64,000 bases of DNA. Source: Glebionis coronaria. Its lineage: Eukaryota > Streptophyta > Magnoliopsida > Asterales > Asteraceae. The notes beneath the pieces were generated by a model. The model ran no database searches. It was not told the DNA's origin and saw only the letters and a list, made by a program, of their open reading frames with translations. How positions within the stretch are numbered: the first letter of the stretch is position 1; every line of letters begins with the position of its first letter. Below are positions 1 through 10,339 of the stretch, piece by piece. Location of the stretch: NCBI GenBank assembly GCA_025667525.1, contig JANFOE010000056.1:377001-441000 (forward strand), in the 5' to 3' direction. Position numbers and translations under genes: made by a program.

Positions 1-149
1 ATTGCTGACAACGTCACAAAAACACTTATCAGCGTTCAAGCAACCTTTGTCAGTGTTAGAAAAATATAGTGGAAATCTAAATCCTCAAAAAGACCAATAA
101 CAATGCATTATCCTGTACATACTTTTACAAAAAGACTCCAAAACACATA
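1..149 (-). other. Copia-1 3' untranslated segment
   Basis: This stretch follows the pol stop on the minus strand. No polypurine tract or LTR is visible, so the 3' LTR lies further left. It holds three variants of the TCAACGCT/TCAGCGTT motif that recurs through this element. Confidence 0.6.
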
Positions 150-929
150 TTATGTGAGATTGATCATTCCAATACTTGTTACCAAGTATTGAAACCTCCC
201 AGCATCAAAAGGTTTAGTTAGTAAATCTGACACATTTTCTTCTGTGTCAACCCTATCTGGTTGTATTAAACCTTTTTCAAAACAATCTCTTATAAAATGG
301 TGTCTAATTTCTATGTGTTTAGTTTTAGAATGATGTACAGGATTCTTAATAATGCATAAAGTGCTGTTATTGTCAACAAATATCTTGGTATGCATGAAAT
401 TATACCCATAGTCCAACAGCTGGTTCTGAATCCACAAAACTTGTCCACAACAAGTAGCTGCAACCACATACTCAGCTTCAGTTGTAGAATTAGCCACCAC
501 TGTTTGTTTCTTGCATTGCCAAGATATCAACCTGCTCCCAAGAAACTGACATCCACCAGTTGTGGATTTCCTATCAAACTTATCACCTCCATAGTCACTG
601 TCTGAATATGCAATCAGCTCCAATGGTGAATCCTTTGGGTACCACAAACCAAGACTAGGATAGCATCTTAGGTACCTAAAGATCCTCTTCACAGCATAAA
701 GGTGACATTCTTTAGGAGTCACTTGATGGCGTGCACAAGCACACACAGCAAACATGATGTCAGGTCTAGAGGCTGTAAGATACATCAATGAACCAATCAT
801 TGACCTATAATACCTGACATCAACGTCCTTTCCATCTCCAATCTTTCCCCAATGGTGTTCTCTATCCATAGGAGTAGTAGCCCTCTTTTCATGTGGAGAA
901 AAGCCAAACTTCTTCAAGATCTCTGCCAC
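150..929 (-). pseudogene. Copia-1 pol: RT C-terminus and RNase H
   Basis: About 259 codons are open. The product would copy the element RNA into DNA and degrade the RNA strand inside virus-like particles. The RT tail motif YRSMIGSLMYLTASRPDIMF is followed by RNase H with AYSDSDYGGD, STTEAEY, FVDNNS and the ending KHIEIRHHFIRD. These are standard Ty1/copia RNase H blocks. There is no own start: it is the tail of the polyprotein, cut from the upstream RT by a stop near 960. Confidence 0.93.
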
Positions 930-1298
930 ATATTTATCCTGGGAGATGAAGATACCATCTTATTTCTGCTGAACTTGTAAACCAAGAAAGAAGTTCATCT
1001 CCCCCATAGCACTCATCTTGAATTTGTCTGTCATAAGCTTGGAGAAATCCTCACTCATCTTTGGATCAGTAGACCCAAAATGATGTCATCAACATAGACA
1101 TGAACAAGCAACACATCCTTACCTTTCTTCTTTGTAAATAGTGTCTGATCTATGGTGCCCCTCTTGAACCATTGTCTACTAAATAAGTAGACAAAGTACC
1201 ATACCATGCTCTTGGGGCTTGATGAAGTCCATACATAGCCTTTTTGACTCTATACACCTTGTCTAGATTCTCTGGATCCTCAAAACCAGGAGGCTGCA
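930..1298 (-). pseudogene. Copia-1 pol: central RT palm, interrupted
   Basis: Translation on the minus strand gives RT palm sequence, including a YVDDIIFGST-type catalytic motif and MSAMGEMNFFLGLQVQQK. An in-frame TAA near 960 follows QQK, and a frame change separates this piece from the upstream RT segment. The catalytic region is present but cannot be read through. Confidence 0.8.
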
Positions 1299-2774
1299 TC
1301 ACATATACCTCCTCAACAATTGTTCCATAGAGGAAGGCACTCTTGACATTAATTTGATAGACAGTGAACCAATGCAGGATGCATAGGCTAGAAAAATCCT
1401 GATAGCTTCAATCCTTGCAACTGGTGCAAAGACCTCCTCATAGTCTATCCCTTCCTCTTGTGTATATCCCTGAGCCACTAATCTTGCCTTGTTTCTGACC
1501 ATAATACCTCTCTCATCTCTCTTGTTTCTTAGAACCCATCTTGTCCCTATAGGTCTAACATATCTGGGACAATCAACCAGCTCCCAAACATCCTGAATTG
1601 CAAATTGGTGAAGCTCATCCGGCATTGCTTCCACCCAACTTGGTTCTTTGAGAGCATCAAATATTTTCTTGGGTTCCTGTTGTGACAGAAAACAGGCAAA
1701 CAAACATGCTTGTACAAGAGGGGTATCAACCTTCTTGTGAATATTGGTAATAAATCCACCAAGACCTTGATGAGATCTTCTAGTCCTAACAGGAGTCATA
1801 ATATCACCAATGATTTGAGAAGTGGGGTGATTCTTCATAGTAGAAGTGAGAACTCCTCCTTCAAAAAGTCTGGTGTCTTCAATCTCATTCTCCAAGTTGC
1901 CAGTATCTTCTTCTTTAGACTCTCTTTCATCAACATGAGGATGAACCTCTTCATATAAATTGGAAGGTCCACCCTGTTCAAAAGTGGAAGAGAAAAGATG
2001 TGCAGAAGTGTTGTCAACGCCTGAAACTTGGTTGTCAGCGTGGGGGCTAACACCGCTTGAACTGTTGTTGTCAACGTCTGAGCCATCAACGTCTGAATTG
2101 GTCTTGTCAGCGCTAGATTTGCCTTTGTCAGCGCTTGAAGGACCATGCATGTTGTTATCTGGTGGTACTTGGGGACCACTATTATCTTTTCCAGCAGCAG
2201 CAGCAGCAGCAAAAGCATCTGTCCATATGGGGATTGTAACATATTCTTGTATAGGAGATGACATTTCTGCTTGTGATCCAACCTTTTCATGAACCTGTGT
2301 ACCTGAAACATCAACAACTTGTTCTTCCACAACATTTGAAGTTACCTTCACAATGTCTGGATTAGTGACAGGCATATAACTTAAAGTCCTAGATAAAGGT
2401 TCCAAGTCAAACAACCAACTTGGACCACTTTCAGGATCACAAGGTGTATTCTCTAAAAACCTAACATGTACTCTTTCAAGTATACGTTTTTCCTTTTTAA
2501 GATAAACCTTATATCCCTTGCTCTGCACTGAATACCCCATGAAGTAGCCTTCATCACCTTTTGCACTAAATTTACCTAAGGCATCACTAGTATCTAAAAC
2601 AACTACATGACAACCAAAAGGTCTGAGAAAACCAATAGTAGGTTTTCTTCCCCAAAGTAACTCATAAGGTGTTTTGTTCTGTATTTTGTTGACCAATGCT
2701 CTATTTTGAACATAGCAAGCTGTATTAACAGCCTTAGCCCAAAAGGCTATAGGGAGATGAGCATCAGCCAACAT
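1299..2774 (-). pseudogene. Copia-1 pol: integrase C-terminus to RT N-terminus
   Basis: About 491 codons. The first 130 residues are the copia integrase C-terminal region ([45 protein letters not shown]). A low-complexity linker has an alanine run from a GCA/GCT microsatellite at 2196-2216 and repeated S-A-D and D-V-D units. The RT N-terminus follows with [26 protein letters not shown] and [30 protein letters not shown]. The linker repeats belong to the dispersed AGCGTTGAC motif family described in the findings. Confidence 0.93.
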
Positions 2775-2887
2775 GGTTCTGGTTGCTTCAATTAGGGTTC
2801 TATTTTTCCTCTCAGCAACCCCATTTTGCTGTGGGGTTCTAGAAACACTAAATTACCTAGTAATTCCTTTCTTGGCACAAAACTCAT

Positions 2888-3790
2888 CTAACACTTTATT
2901 CTTAAATTCACCACCATTATCACTCCTAAGCATTTTGACTTCATTACCAGACTTCTTCTCAATCTGAGTGATAAAATCAATAAAGTGTCAACTGTATCAC
3001 TCTTCATAGCTAAAAAGAAAGTCCAAGTAAACCTAGAAAAGTCATCTGTGATGACAAAGCAGTATGATTTACCATTCAAACTCTCTATATTGGTTGGACC
3101 AAATAGGTCCATATGAAGCAAGTGAAGAGGTCTAGTACTAGAATGCACCTGTTTGGACTTGAATGAGACCTTGTGATGCTTGCCTTTAAGACATGCAACA
3201 CAAGAGTGGTCTTTGTGGAAGGCCTTTTCAGGCAAACCATCAACCAAGCCAAGTCTCACAAGCCTGTTTATGTTCTTAAAATTTATGTGCCCTAGTCTCC
3301 TGTGCCATAAATTACTCTCATCTACTGAAGCTTTAGCATAAAAACATGACATATTGCTATTCATTCTAATCCCATTCAGATTCACATTATATATGTCTTT
3401 ATGTCTAGGTGTTCTGTAGTCAATATATTTTTCATCAGGGATCTTATAATCCTTGCTTAACACCAAACATTCAGTATCAGTAAACAGAACTTTATTTTTG
3501 TTATCACAAACTTGTGATACACTAAAAAGATTGTAATCAAGTACCTTTACCAAAAATACGTTCTCAAAACACAAGTTCTTGGTGAGAAGTGTTCCTTTGC
3601 CTGTGATAGTACCATATCCGCCTCCAAAGTAAACCTTATCACCATCCTTGATGGGAGTGAAGTTGGTCAAATAGTCTTCCTTTCCTGTCATGTGCCTTGA
3701 GCATCCACTATCCCAATATCCATAATCATTGACCTGTTTTTGAATGCCCTGCACATAAAGAAAACAAGTTAGTTTTCTTTGGGAACCCAA
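2888..3790 (-). pseudogene. Copia-1 pol: protease, GAG-pre-integrase, integrase core
   Basis: About 300 codons. The aspartic protease active site is seen as WDSGCSRHMTG near residue 26. The His/Cys zinc region is WHRRLGHINF...CVACLKGKHH, and the integrase core begins with LLHMDLFGP and FVITDDFSRFTW. Downstream, the ER-type glutamate motif ([18 protein letters not shown]) can be read on the minus strand at about 2775-2840, but a TAA at 2853-2855 interrupts it. The upstream join to gag is frameshifted near 3790-3835. Confidence 0.92.
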
Positions 3791-3835
3791 GCCTTAGCAG
3801 ACTTGGATTCAGCTGGTTGTTAAAAAAGAACAGAC

Positions 3836-4996
3836 TTAGTTCTCATAACAACCCAAGTTAACCCCAATAGGTTTTGTAATGACCTTTGAAATGTAATTAA
3901 ATTTAGACCCCTTACCCTGTGGTTGCAAATATTTAGGTCTGGTCACGTTTCGGTCAGCGTTGGAATTGGTCTTGTCAACGCTGAAATTACCCTTGACAGC
4001 GTTGAACCTAGGGTTTGCTACAGAAACCCATTGCCTGTCAGACCAAGTATTTGTCTTTTGAAATGCTCTTTGTCCATGAGTGTTAGACCCTCTAGTGAAG
4101 AATGGGGCAGGTCTAACAACTTGTGGACTTTGCTGCACACAAGGTTTGGGCCTGACAACGTTTGACTTTCTAACAACGTTGACTTTGGGAGCGTTGACAC
4201 ACTTATATGCTAAATGTGAAAAGCTACCACAAGTGTAACAGGCTTTTCTAGACACAACCCTAGGTCGAGAAGAGAAGAAGCCTGTTCCATCATTGCTAAC
4301 TTGGCTCTTAGATGACCTAGTATTCCTATACATCTCTGCATACTTAATGCTAGGTTTTCTAACAGTGTTTGAGCCAAGGTCAACAGCTTTACCAGTGATT
4401 GGGTTTGTAACTTTAATGGGGGTTGACTCATTAGGACATTCACATAGCAAGCCACCCTTAACAAATAAGGTAGGGTTAGCTTTCTTCCATTCATTTAAGT
4501 CAGTCAACTTTTGTTGATAATCTTCAAGTGGTGTGACAACTCTTGGTGGAGGAATGAATTCCTCCTCTTGGAGTTCTGGTAAACCAGTCCAAGATAGGTC
4601 CTTTTGTTGGACACCATAGAAGTCACCAGCTGGTGGTGGAACCACAGAGTAGTCTTTCATCCCAATCCCAGTCATGTCCTTAGGATCCCTTTGTTTACTC
4701 ACACATTCTCCTAGGGTTTGTGTGGCCTTATCAAATCTTTGAATTTTAAGACCAACATTATCTTTATTCTTAATGGCTTTATCTAACTTAGCTTGTAACT
4801 CACCATTAACCCTTTCCATGATACTCCTAATATCATTACTAGCATTCAACTCATGTTTTAAGATATTTATTTTATCCTTTAAGTCAAATTCCATTTTCTT
4901 GTATTCAGAAATTGTCTTCTCAGTTTGAGTGAGAGCTAGTTGGTAATTAGACAGTTTACATCTTTCAGTACTCACATCATCTAATAATCTTAACAC
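3836..4996 (-). pseudogene. Copia-1 gag, second half with second zinc knuckle
   Basis: About 386 codons continuing the Gag reading. The N-terminal ~100 residues are predicted coiled coil (heptad-like, rich in K, E and L). The middle is rich in proline and basic residues, and a canonical CX2CX4HX4C knuckle is present as CYTCGSFSHLAYKC. A second knuckle downstream of the first is seen in large-Gag copia elements. S-V-D and N-A-D units near the C-terminus are copies of the family motif. It should package element RNA; only the knuckle supports that directly. Confidence 0.85.
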
Positions 4997-5019
4997 CTCT
5001 TTGTTAACTCTCTCAGTAT

Positions 5020-6450
5020 TTAACCTACAACCTTTACAAAAGCATCCTCGTATACCTCATTATCAGATGAAGAGGAGGAGTGTGCCATGAGAGCATATTG
5101 AACATGCTCTTCTTCTTCTATCTCAGCAACCAAAGCTTTATCCTCTTCCACATCCTTAGCCAGATAGCTCCAATCCCATCCCATACCATCAATTCCTTGA
5201 ACTGCAACCATGGCCTTAGGATCCTGAGCCTTAACAATTTGGCTTGAAGGTTTGCCAGCATCAGATCTTCTAGGAGATCTGCATTCCCTCATGAAGTGCC
5301 CCATACGATGACAGTTGTAGCACTCTACTTTGGATTTATCAAATCTAGCTGTGTCCTTTGCATTGAAGGTCATCTTCTTCTTAAACCTTCTGTTCCACCT
5401 GTTTGCTCTTATACTAGCAAGAGCCATGTTCCACTTAATATCCATCTCTTCCAAGTGCTCATCACTTATCTGCTCAAGGTCCTCATATGTAATCACTGAA
5501 CCATTTGGCAAAGAAGCAATATAAGCACATACAGTATCCAGATCCAAATAAGCAGGTTTAACTCTTGATGAGTCATTTTTGTATTTGTTAGCGTCCATGT
5601 ATGAGACGTTGACAGGACATGTTCCAGCGCTGACACATGATGATCCAGTAACTGGATGCATGTAAGAGTCCTTCTGATTGAATTGACCTTCACTATGAGA
5701 AAAGAAGGCCATGTTACTGTTGGTAGACTTGCTTCCATGCTCCAAAAGAGTTTTATCTTCCAACAGCCTCAGTTTGTTGTAGATATCAACAAAAGTAGAA
5801 CTTTTGTGAGTGTTGTTGGCAAGTATAGATCTTACCTCAATCTTCCACACCTCACCCAGACTTTTGAGAAAAGTGGAATTGATGTCAATATCACCAAGTT
5901 GTGTCCCCATGAAGGACAATTTGCTTGTAATGTCAAGCAATCTGCTTCTCACACTGCTAAGCTTCTCATTAGGTTGAGCCTTGAAGACAGCATAATCATG
6001 CATGGGTTGCTTCTTCTTTTCTTCCTTAGTATCCTCATTGCCCCCATATGTAACTTCAAGAGCTGCCCAAAGGTCCTTAGCAGATTCATAACCTCTGAAC
6101 TTATGCTGGTTCTCTTGTCCCAAAGAGACTTTCAGAATGTTTAGGGTTTTCATGTCAACCCTTTTCTTTGCTTTGTCTTCAGCAGACACACCTCTACCAT
6201 CATCAGGCTTTTCTCTCTTATCTGCTTCTGAACATCCAGCAACAGCTGCTCTTCCAGCAATAGCATCAGCAATCTTTTGGGCTTTATTGAAGGTGTTTCC
6301 ATATTCAATAATCTCCCAGAGTGTGTAGTCATAGATCCCTAGATATTGCTCAAAGTTGAATTTCCACAATTCAAAGTTGGTTGCATCAAGCATGGGAATC
6401 TTGATGTTTGGTAAAGGTGAGTAGGAGGAGGTTATTTCTGAATTTGACAT
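5020..6450 (-). pseudogene. Copia-1 gag, N-terminal half
   Basis: About 476 codons starting at an ATG about 85 bases downstream (minus strand) of the primer-binding site. The copia-type Gag domain (UBN2-like) covers about residues 20-240, with features such as ELWKFNFEQYL, KDLWAALEVTYG and SVRSRLLDITSKLSFMG. A canonical CX2CX4HX4C zinc knuckle (CYNCHRMGHFMREC) lies near residue 380. The frame is open, but the polyprotein is broken downstream, so I class it as part of a defective element. Confidence 0.92.
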
Positions 6451-6534
6451 GATGTTGTTAGGGTTTTGAGAAAATTAGGGTTTTGGTGATTTTTAGGGTT
6501 CTTGTGTTCTTTAAGATCAAAAGTTTCTTAACAA

Positions 6535-6546
6535 GCTCTGATACCA
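6535..6546 (-). other. Copia-1 primer-binding site (initiator Met tRNA)
   Basis: On the minus strand this reads TGGTATCAGAGC, the complement of the 3' end of plant initiator-Met tRNA. It sits 2 bases inside the 5' LTR, as expected for minus-strand priming. Confidence 0.92.
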
Positions 6547-6548
6547 CT

Positions 6549-7064
6549 TGTTGATCCCAAACTTAGATCGATTTAGCTTTATGTATACGAGATTAGATCA
6601 AGTAATACACTTAGAGAAACCTTTGTATATGTATATGACAATCTAAGTGTTATGCGGAATTAACACTTAAACAAGAACACATAAGATGTAAACAAACTTT
6701 CACTTTGATTAATGATATCAAACTTGCTTACAATGAAAGTAGTTTACGTATGAAAACTTATATGAACAATAACCTAAAGGTCTTCTTTTATAGACATAAG
6801 AAGCCTTGTACAATAATCTATGTATCAACTATTCTAGGTAAAGGTAAATATAGAAAATACATTGTTGTTCCTATCTTTACTAGAAGTAATCTAGAATACA
6901 ATAAACGCGTAGAGTATATCCTTCCATCAGTGCTTGTCTTTAATGCATCAACGCTTGACTTTGTCTTGTCAACGCTTGATCTGTCAGCGTTTGTTTTACT
7001 CCTGTCAACGCTTGTTTTACTCTTGTTAGCACTCAAGGAGACTGGCTATAATTTATTCCCAACA
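6549..7064 (-). repeat. Copia-1 5' LTR (516 bp)
   Basis: In plus orientation it begins TGTTG and ends CAACA, a 5-bp inverted terminal repeat with TG/CA ends. The inner edge is set by the primer-binding site; the outer edge by return to Gypsy-A LTR sequence. The following AAAGA (7065-7069) is the expected right target duplication; the left one is outside the window. A minus-strand TATAAAAG (6785-6792) is a likely TATA box. Four or more TCAACGCTTG/TCAGCGTTTG units lie at 6927-7014, upstream of that TATA box. Confidence 0.88.
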
Positions 7065-7215
7065 AAAGACAATTTTTATTTATTTGTTTAATAAACATGT
7101 AATCTGATTTGAATAACTCTTTATCTTATGCTCTATGGACTATATGCTATCGATCCACCCTTGTGACATCTCCGTTGATAATTCCGCATATTTTGACCTT
7201 ACCCGGGGTGTCACA
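7065..7215 (+). repeat. Gypsy-A 5' LTR, right end
   Basis: The last 151 bp of the 5' LTR, matching 38316-38466 with three substitutions seen by eye. It ends GGGGTGTCACA, with the primer-binding site 5 bases on. Copia-1 insertion separates it from the rest of the LTR. Confidence 0.9.
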
Positions 7216-7220
7216 GAGAA

Positions 7221-7232
7221 TGGTATCAGAGC
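7221..7232 (+). other. Gypsy-A primer-binding site (initiator Met tRNA)
   Basis: TGGTATCAGAGC is complementary to the 3' end of initiator-Met tRNA and lies 5 bases after the LTR end. Confidence 0.9.
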
Positions 7233-7592
7233 ATTAGTTATAGAGAACCAGATAAATTTTTAAATTAAATAAAAATAAAATGATTTTTCTTTTATTTAAA
7301 ACTGGACTATAACTTTATAAAATCTTTTGGGATTTTTTTTTGGGACCGTATTAGTTAAGCATATAGATCGTAGGGCATTATGTGCTATGTGAACTAAGAG
7401 TATACTGAATTGATAAATAAACTGGATTAAATTACTATATATATATGAACTAGTATATATAACCTTAAAAACATTACGATGATTGTTTAAAAGGGATATA
7501 CTTCATAAATCATGTAGCTAAAAATAATATTTTTCTTTGTTTGTAAGCATATACTTACTTCAAATTTAAAATAATATTATTTTCAGAGCATC
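7233..7592 (+). other. Gypsy-A 5' leader
   Basis: AT-rich leader without a coding frame. It ends in a pyrimidine/AT-rich run and TATTTTCAG just before the first ORF, which resembles a 3' splice site. Confidence 0.5.
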
Positions 7593-8437
7593 ATGACTTC
7601 GTCTACTATACCTCCGAATTTTCTATTAGTAGTAGCACCTGCCCCAGCTACCCGTTCGTCTCCACGATCCGTGCAGTGCGGATGGTTATCAACCTCTGAC
7701 TCGAAGGATGATCAGACCATCGAAGCTGTACTTCCGAGGACCCTTTTTCTGCTCCAGCATCAGTCATACTGGTCTCCACCTCTATGGAGGAAGACCAGGT
7801 GTCTCCAGACCTACCATCTTCTGTACCTGCATCTTTACCATCGGGCCATTTTCCCGAGTCCGTACCCAGCTCTACTTTTGAGATCGGGGAAGGCTCTGGG
7901 GTGGGACGTGCTGACTCTGTACATGCCCAGATCACCGCACAGGCCGCACGCCAGGAGCGGGAGATATCCGACCTCCACAGCATGTTGACAGCTGGTCAAC
8001 TAGGCTACACTGTCGTCCATGAGCGCATCGACTCCCTCGCTCATACCATGAGGGGAGAGGCACAGGCAGACCGAGGCGTCCAGACCAAGACTGACGAGGC
8101 ATTGTAGTGGCTTTGGGAGGAGAACTATCGTCTCCATCAACGTATCCAGACCATGGAGAGTGTCCAGCACCAGACCCATGCTGCTCTATCTGCTCAGCAG
8201 CAGTCCTTGTCTATTTTCTTCGACCTTTCCACCGTCCGTCATGACGGAGTTACTACAGAGATGACCTATCTTCGTGGGGTCGTCGACAGACTCAAGACTC
8301 AGCTGCTGACAACATTCCGCATGCTCAAGGAGTCCAAAGCGACAGTTCGGACTTTGTGGAACACCAGGAGAGCCCCTGCAGCTTCATCAGCCCCATCGGC
8401 CCTAGCCTCATCTAGCAGACCATCTAGGCAGGAGTAG
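7593..8437 (+). pseudogene. Gypsy-A extra ORF upstream of gag, coiled-coil protein, broken
   Basis: A reading frame of about 280 codons starts at ATG 7593 and shifts frame near 7735. It continues in a second frame to 8437 with one in-frame TAG at 8105-8107. The N-terminus is rich in S, P and T. The C-terminal half is heptad-like coiled coil (QAARQEREISDLHSML, ENYRLHQRIQTMES, RGVVDRLKTQLL). The tail is S/A-rich. No enzyme motif is seen. Extra ORFs before gag are known in some plant gypsy lineages; a Gag-associated or scaffold role would be a guess. Confidence 0.65.
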
Positions 8438-8875
8438 GATAGATGTACTAGGTTTCTTGTACATCATGATCAGTCTATGGGTTGCACCCTAGCTGTCATG
8501 ATATAGGACTTTTGTACCTTTATTTCTTTTCAGCTTCTGGTGATGTAATTCTGTACTTTATCTTTTCTTTTCTTTTGGACATGTAACTTTGGGATGTAAC
8601 GTTTTAAACACTATGTGTATCATTACCTTGGATAAGGCTCGACAGGCCTATGACTTGGATTTTGTTATACTAGATGGATGTTAAATTTCTTATGGAAATA
8701 GAATGTAATCACTTTCTTTATTATGTTTGTTGTACAATGTATTATATTATGAGATCTTGACAGGATATCAAAAAATTGTTATGAAATCAGTGCATGAATT
8801 TTCCCCGTGCAAATAATATAAAAACTGTACTAACGTTTGAACTAATAATCTCATTTTGTGTATGATTATAGACAA
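8438..8875 (+). other. Gypsy-A spacer between extra ORF and gag
   Basis: AT-rich non-coding spacer of about 440 bp. It ends with TGTGTATGATTATAG just ahead of the gag ATG at 8876, a plausible 3' splice site that could let gag be translated from a spliced RNA. Confidence 0.5.
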
Positions 8876-10339
8876 ATGGTGATTACGATATCAAATCCCA
8901 ATAATGTAACCACTTCCAATGCTAATAATGATGAATCCCCAGAAGCTACTCGAAATGTCATTGCCCCACAACTCCAGGAAATGATAAGTGAAGGCATCAC
9001 AGCAGCTATGGCAGCAAGAGGAGCTGACCCGAATGCAAACAATGATCCAAACCTCAATGCACGTAGAAACAACACCAACAGGGGTTGCTCTTACCCCGAC
9101 TTCTTAAAGTGCAAACCCTCATACTACCGAGGAAAAGAAGGAGTTGTTGAACTGATGCAGTGGTTTGAAAGACTAGAGACAGTTTTTCGTATCAGCGGTT
9201 GTGCTGACGAGAACAGAGTTAAGTTTGCCACATGCACACTACTTGAGAGCGCCCTTACCTGGTGGAACTCAGTGGTCGCTACCCTTGGACATGACACTGC
9301 TTATACTCTCACTTGGGCCAACCTCAAAGAGAGGATGACTGAGAACTAATGTCCTAGAGGAGAAATGAAGAAGTTGGAGATAGAGCTGTGGGATCTAATG
9401 TGTAAGAACAATGATATCCTTTGGTACAACCAAAGATTTCAAGAGTTAAGCTTGATGTGCACCAGAATGTTCCCTCAAAGGAGCGACAAGATTGAGAAGT
9501 ATGTCAGTGGACTCCCTGACAACATCCATGACAGTGTGCTAGCTTTACGACCCACTACCGTTGAAGGTGCTATGGAATTTGTGACTGAGCTGATCAACAA
9601 GCGAGCCCGCAATCTGTCCAAAAGGCAAACGGACAACAAGAGAAAATTGGATGAAAGCTCTCGTAGCCAGCACCAGCAGCCTTCCAAAAGGCAAAATGTT
9701 GGGCAAGCTGATGACACTACTCCCACAACCCGCACCAAGAACTACTCACGATCCAAGCCTAAGTGTTCAAAGTGCAACTATCATCATGTTGCGGGAAGAC
9801 AATTCAAGGGAAACAGAAACCCCCCAGGTGGAAGCAACAGTGGACCGAAGAAAGCAGTAGTATGTTACAAGTGTGGAACCCCTGGACATGTGAGACCTGA
9901 CTGTCCCAAGTTGGCCAACCAGAAGAAGGACAACAAGGGAACCTCATCGCAATTATACATGGCTGGCAATGCCCAAGCCAATCCAGATTCCAACATCGTC
10001 ACCGGTACATTTCTACTAAACCAACGATATGTATCTGTCTTGTTTGACACTGGAGCAGACCGAAGCTTCATATCTACGGAATTTAGTAAAGTGTTGGAAA
10101 TCACTCCATCAGTTTTAGACCCCTACTATACCGTAGAGCTAGCCGACGGAAAAGTTGGGACGGTTGATACCATCATTCGAGGATGTACCTTAAACCTCTC
10201 CAATCACCCGTTCAACATCGATCTGATCCCAGTAAGTCTTGGTAGTTTTGATGTCATCATTGGCATGGATTGGCTATCAAAGTATAATGCAGTCATCTTA
10301 TGTGATCAAAAACTGGTTCTTATACCTTGGGGGAGATGA
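8876..10339 (+). pseudogene. Gypsy-A gag and protease
   Basis: ATG 8876 is the first ATG in the gag frame. The retrotransposon Gag domain covers about residues 70-230 (PSYYRGKEGVVELMQWFERLE, ALTWWNSVV, RGEMKKLEIELWDL, RFQELSLMCTRMFP). A degenerate first knuckle begins CSKCNYHH; a canonical one is CYKCGTPGHVRPDC. The aspartic protease follows with LFDTGADRSFIS and IIGMDWLSKY. An in-frame TAA at 9347-9349 replaces the Y in a typical YCPRGE motif, and the frame is lost just after the protease near 10300. Confidence 0.92.

Larger units (their letters stand above)
1..7064 (-). mobile_element. Copia-1, Ty1/copia retrotransposon, 3' end outside window
   Basis: This is a minus-strand Ty1/copia element. 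Reading leftward from its 5' LTR it has primer-binding site, gag with two zinc knuckles, protease, integrase, reverse transcriptase and RNase H, the copia order (integrase before RT). The 3' LTR is not reached. It lies in the 5' LTR of Gypsy-A: sequence after position 7064 matches 38316 onward, inside the Gypsy-A 3' LTR. The long two-knuckle Gag suggests a Sirevirus-like lineage, which is an inference. In-frame stops at 2853-2855 and near 960, plus frame breaks between gag and protease, make this copy defective. Confidence 0.93.

Noticed and set aside
7221..7232. Possible tRNA gene from the TGGTATCAGAGC match
   Set aside because: Only the 12-base primer-binding complement is present; no cloverleaf surrounds it. 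The same holds for the other primer-binding sites.
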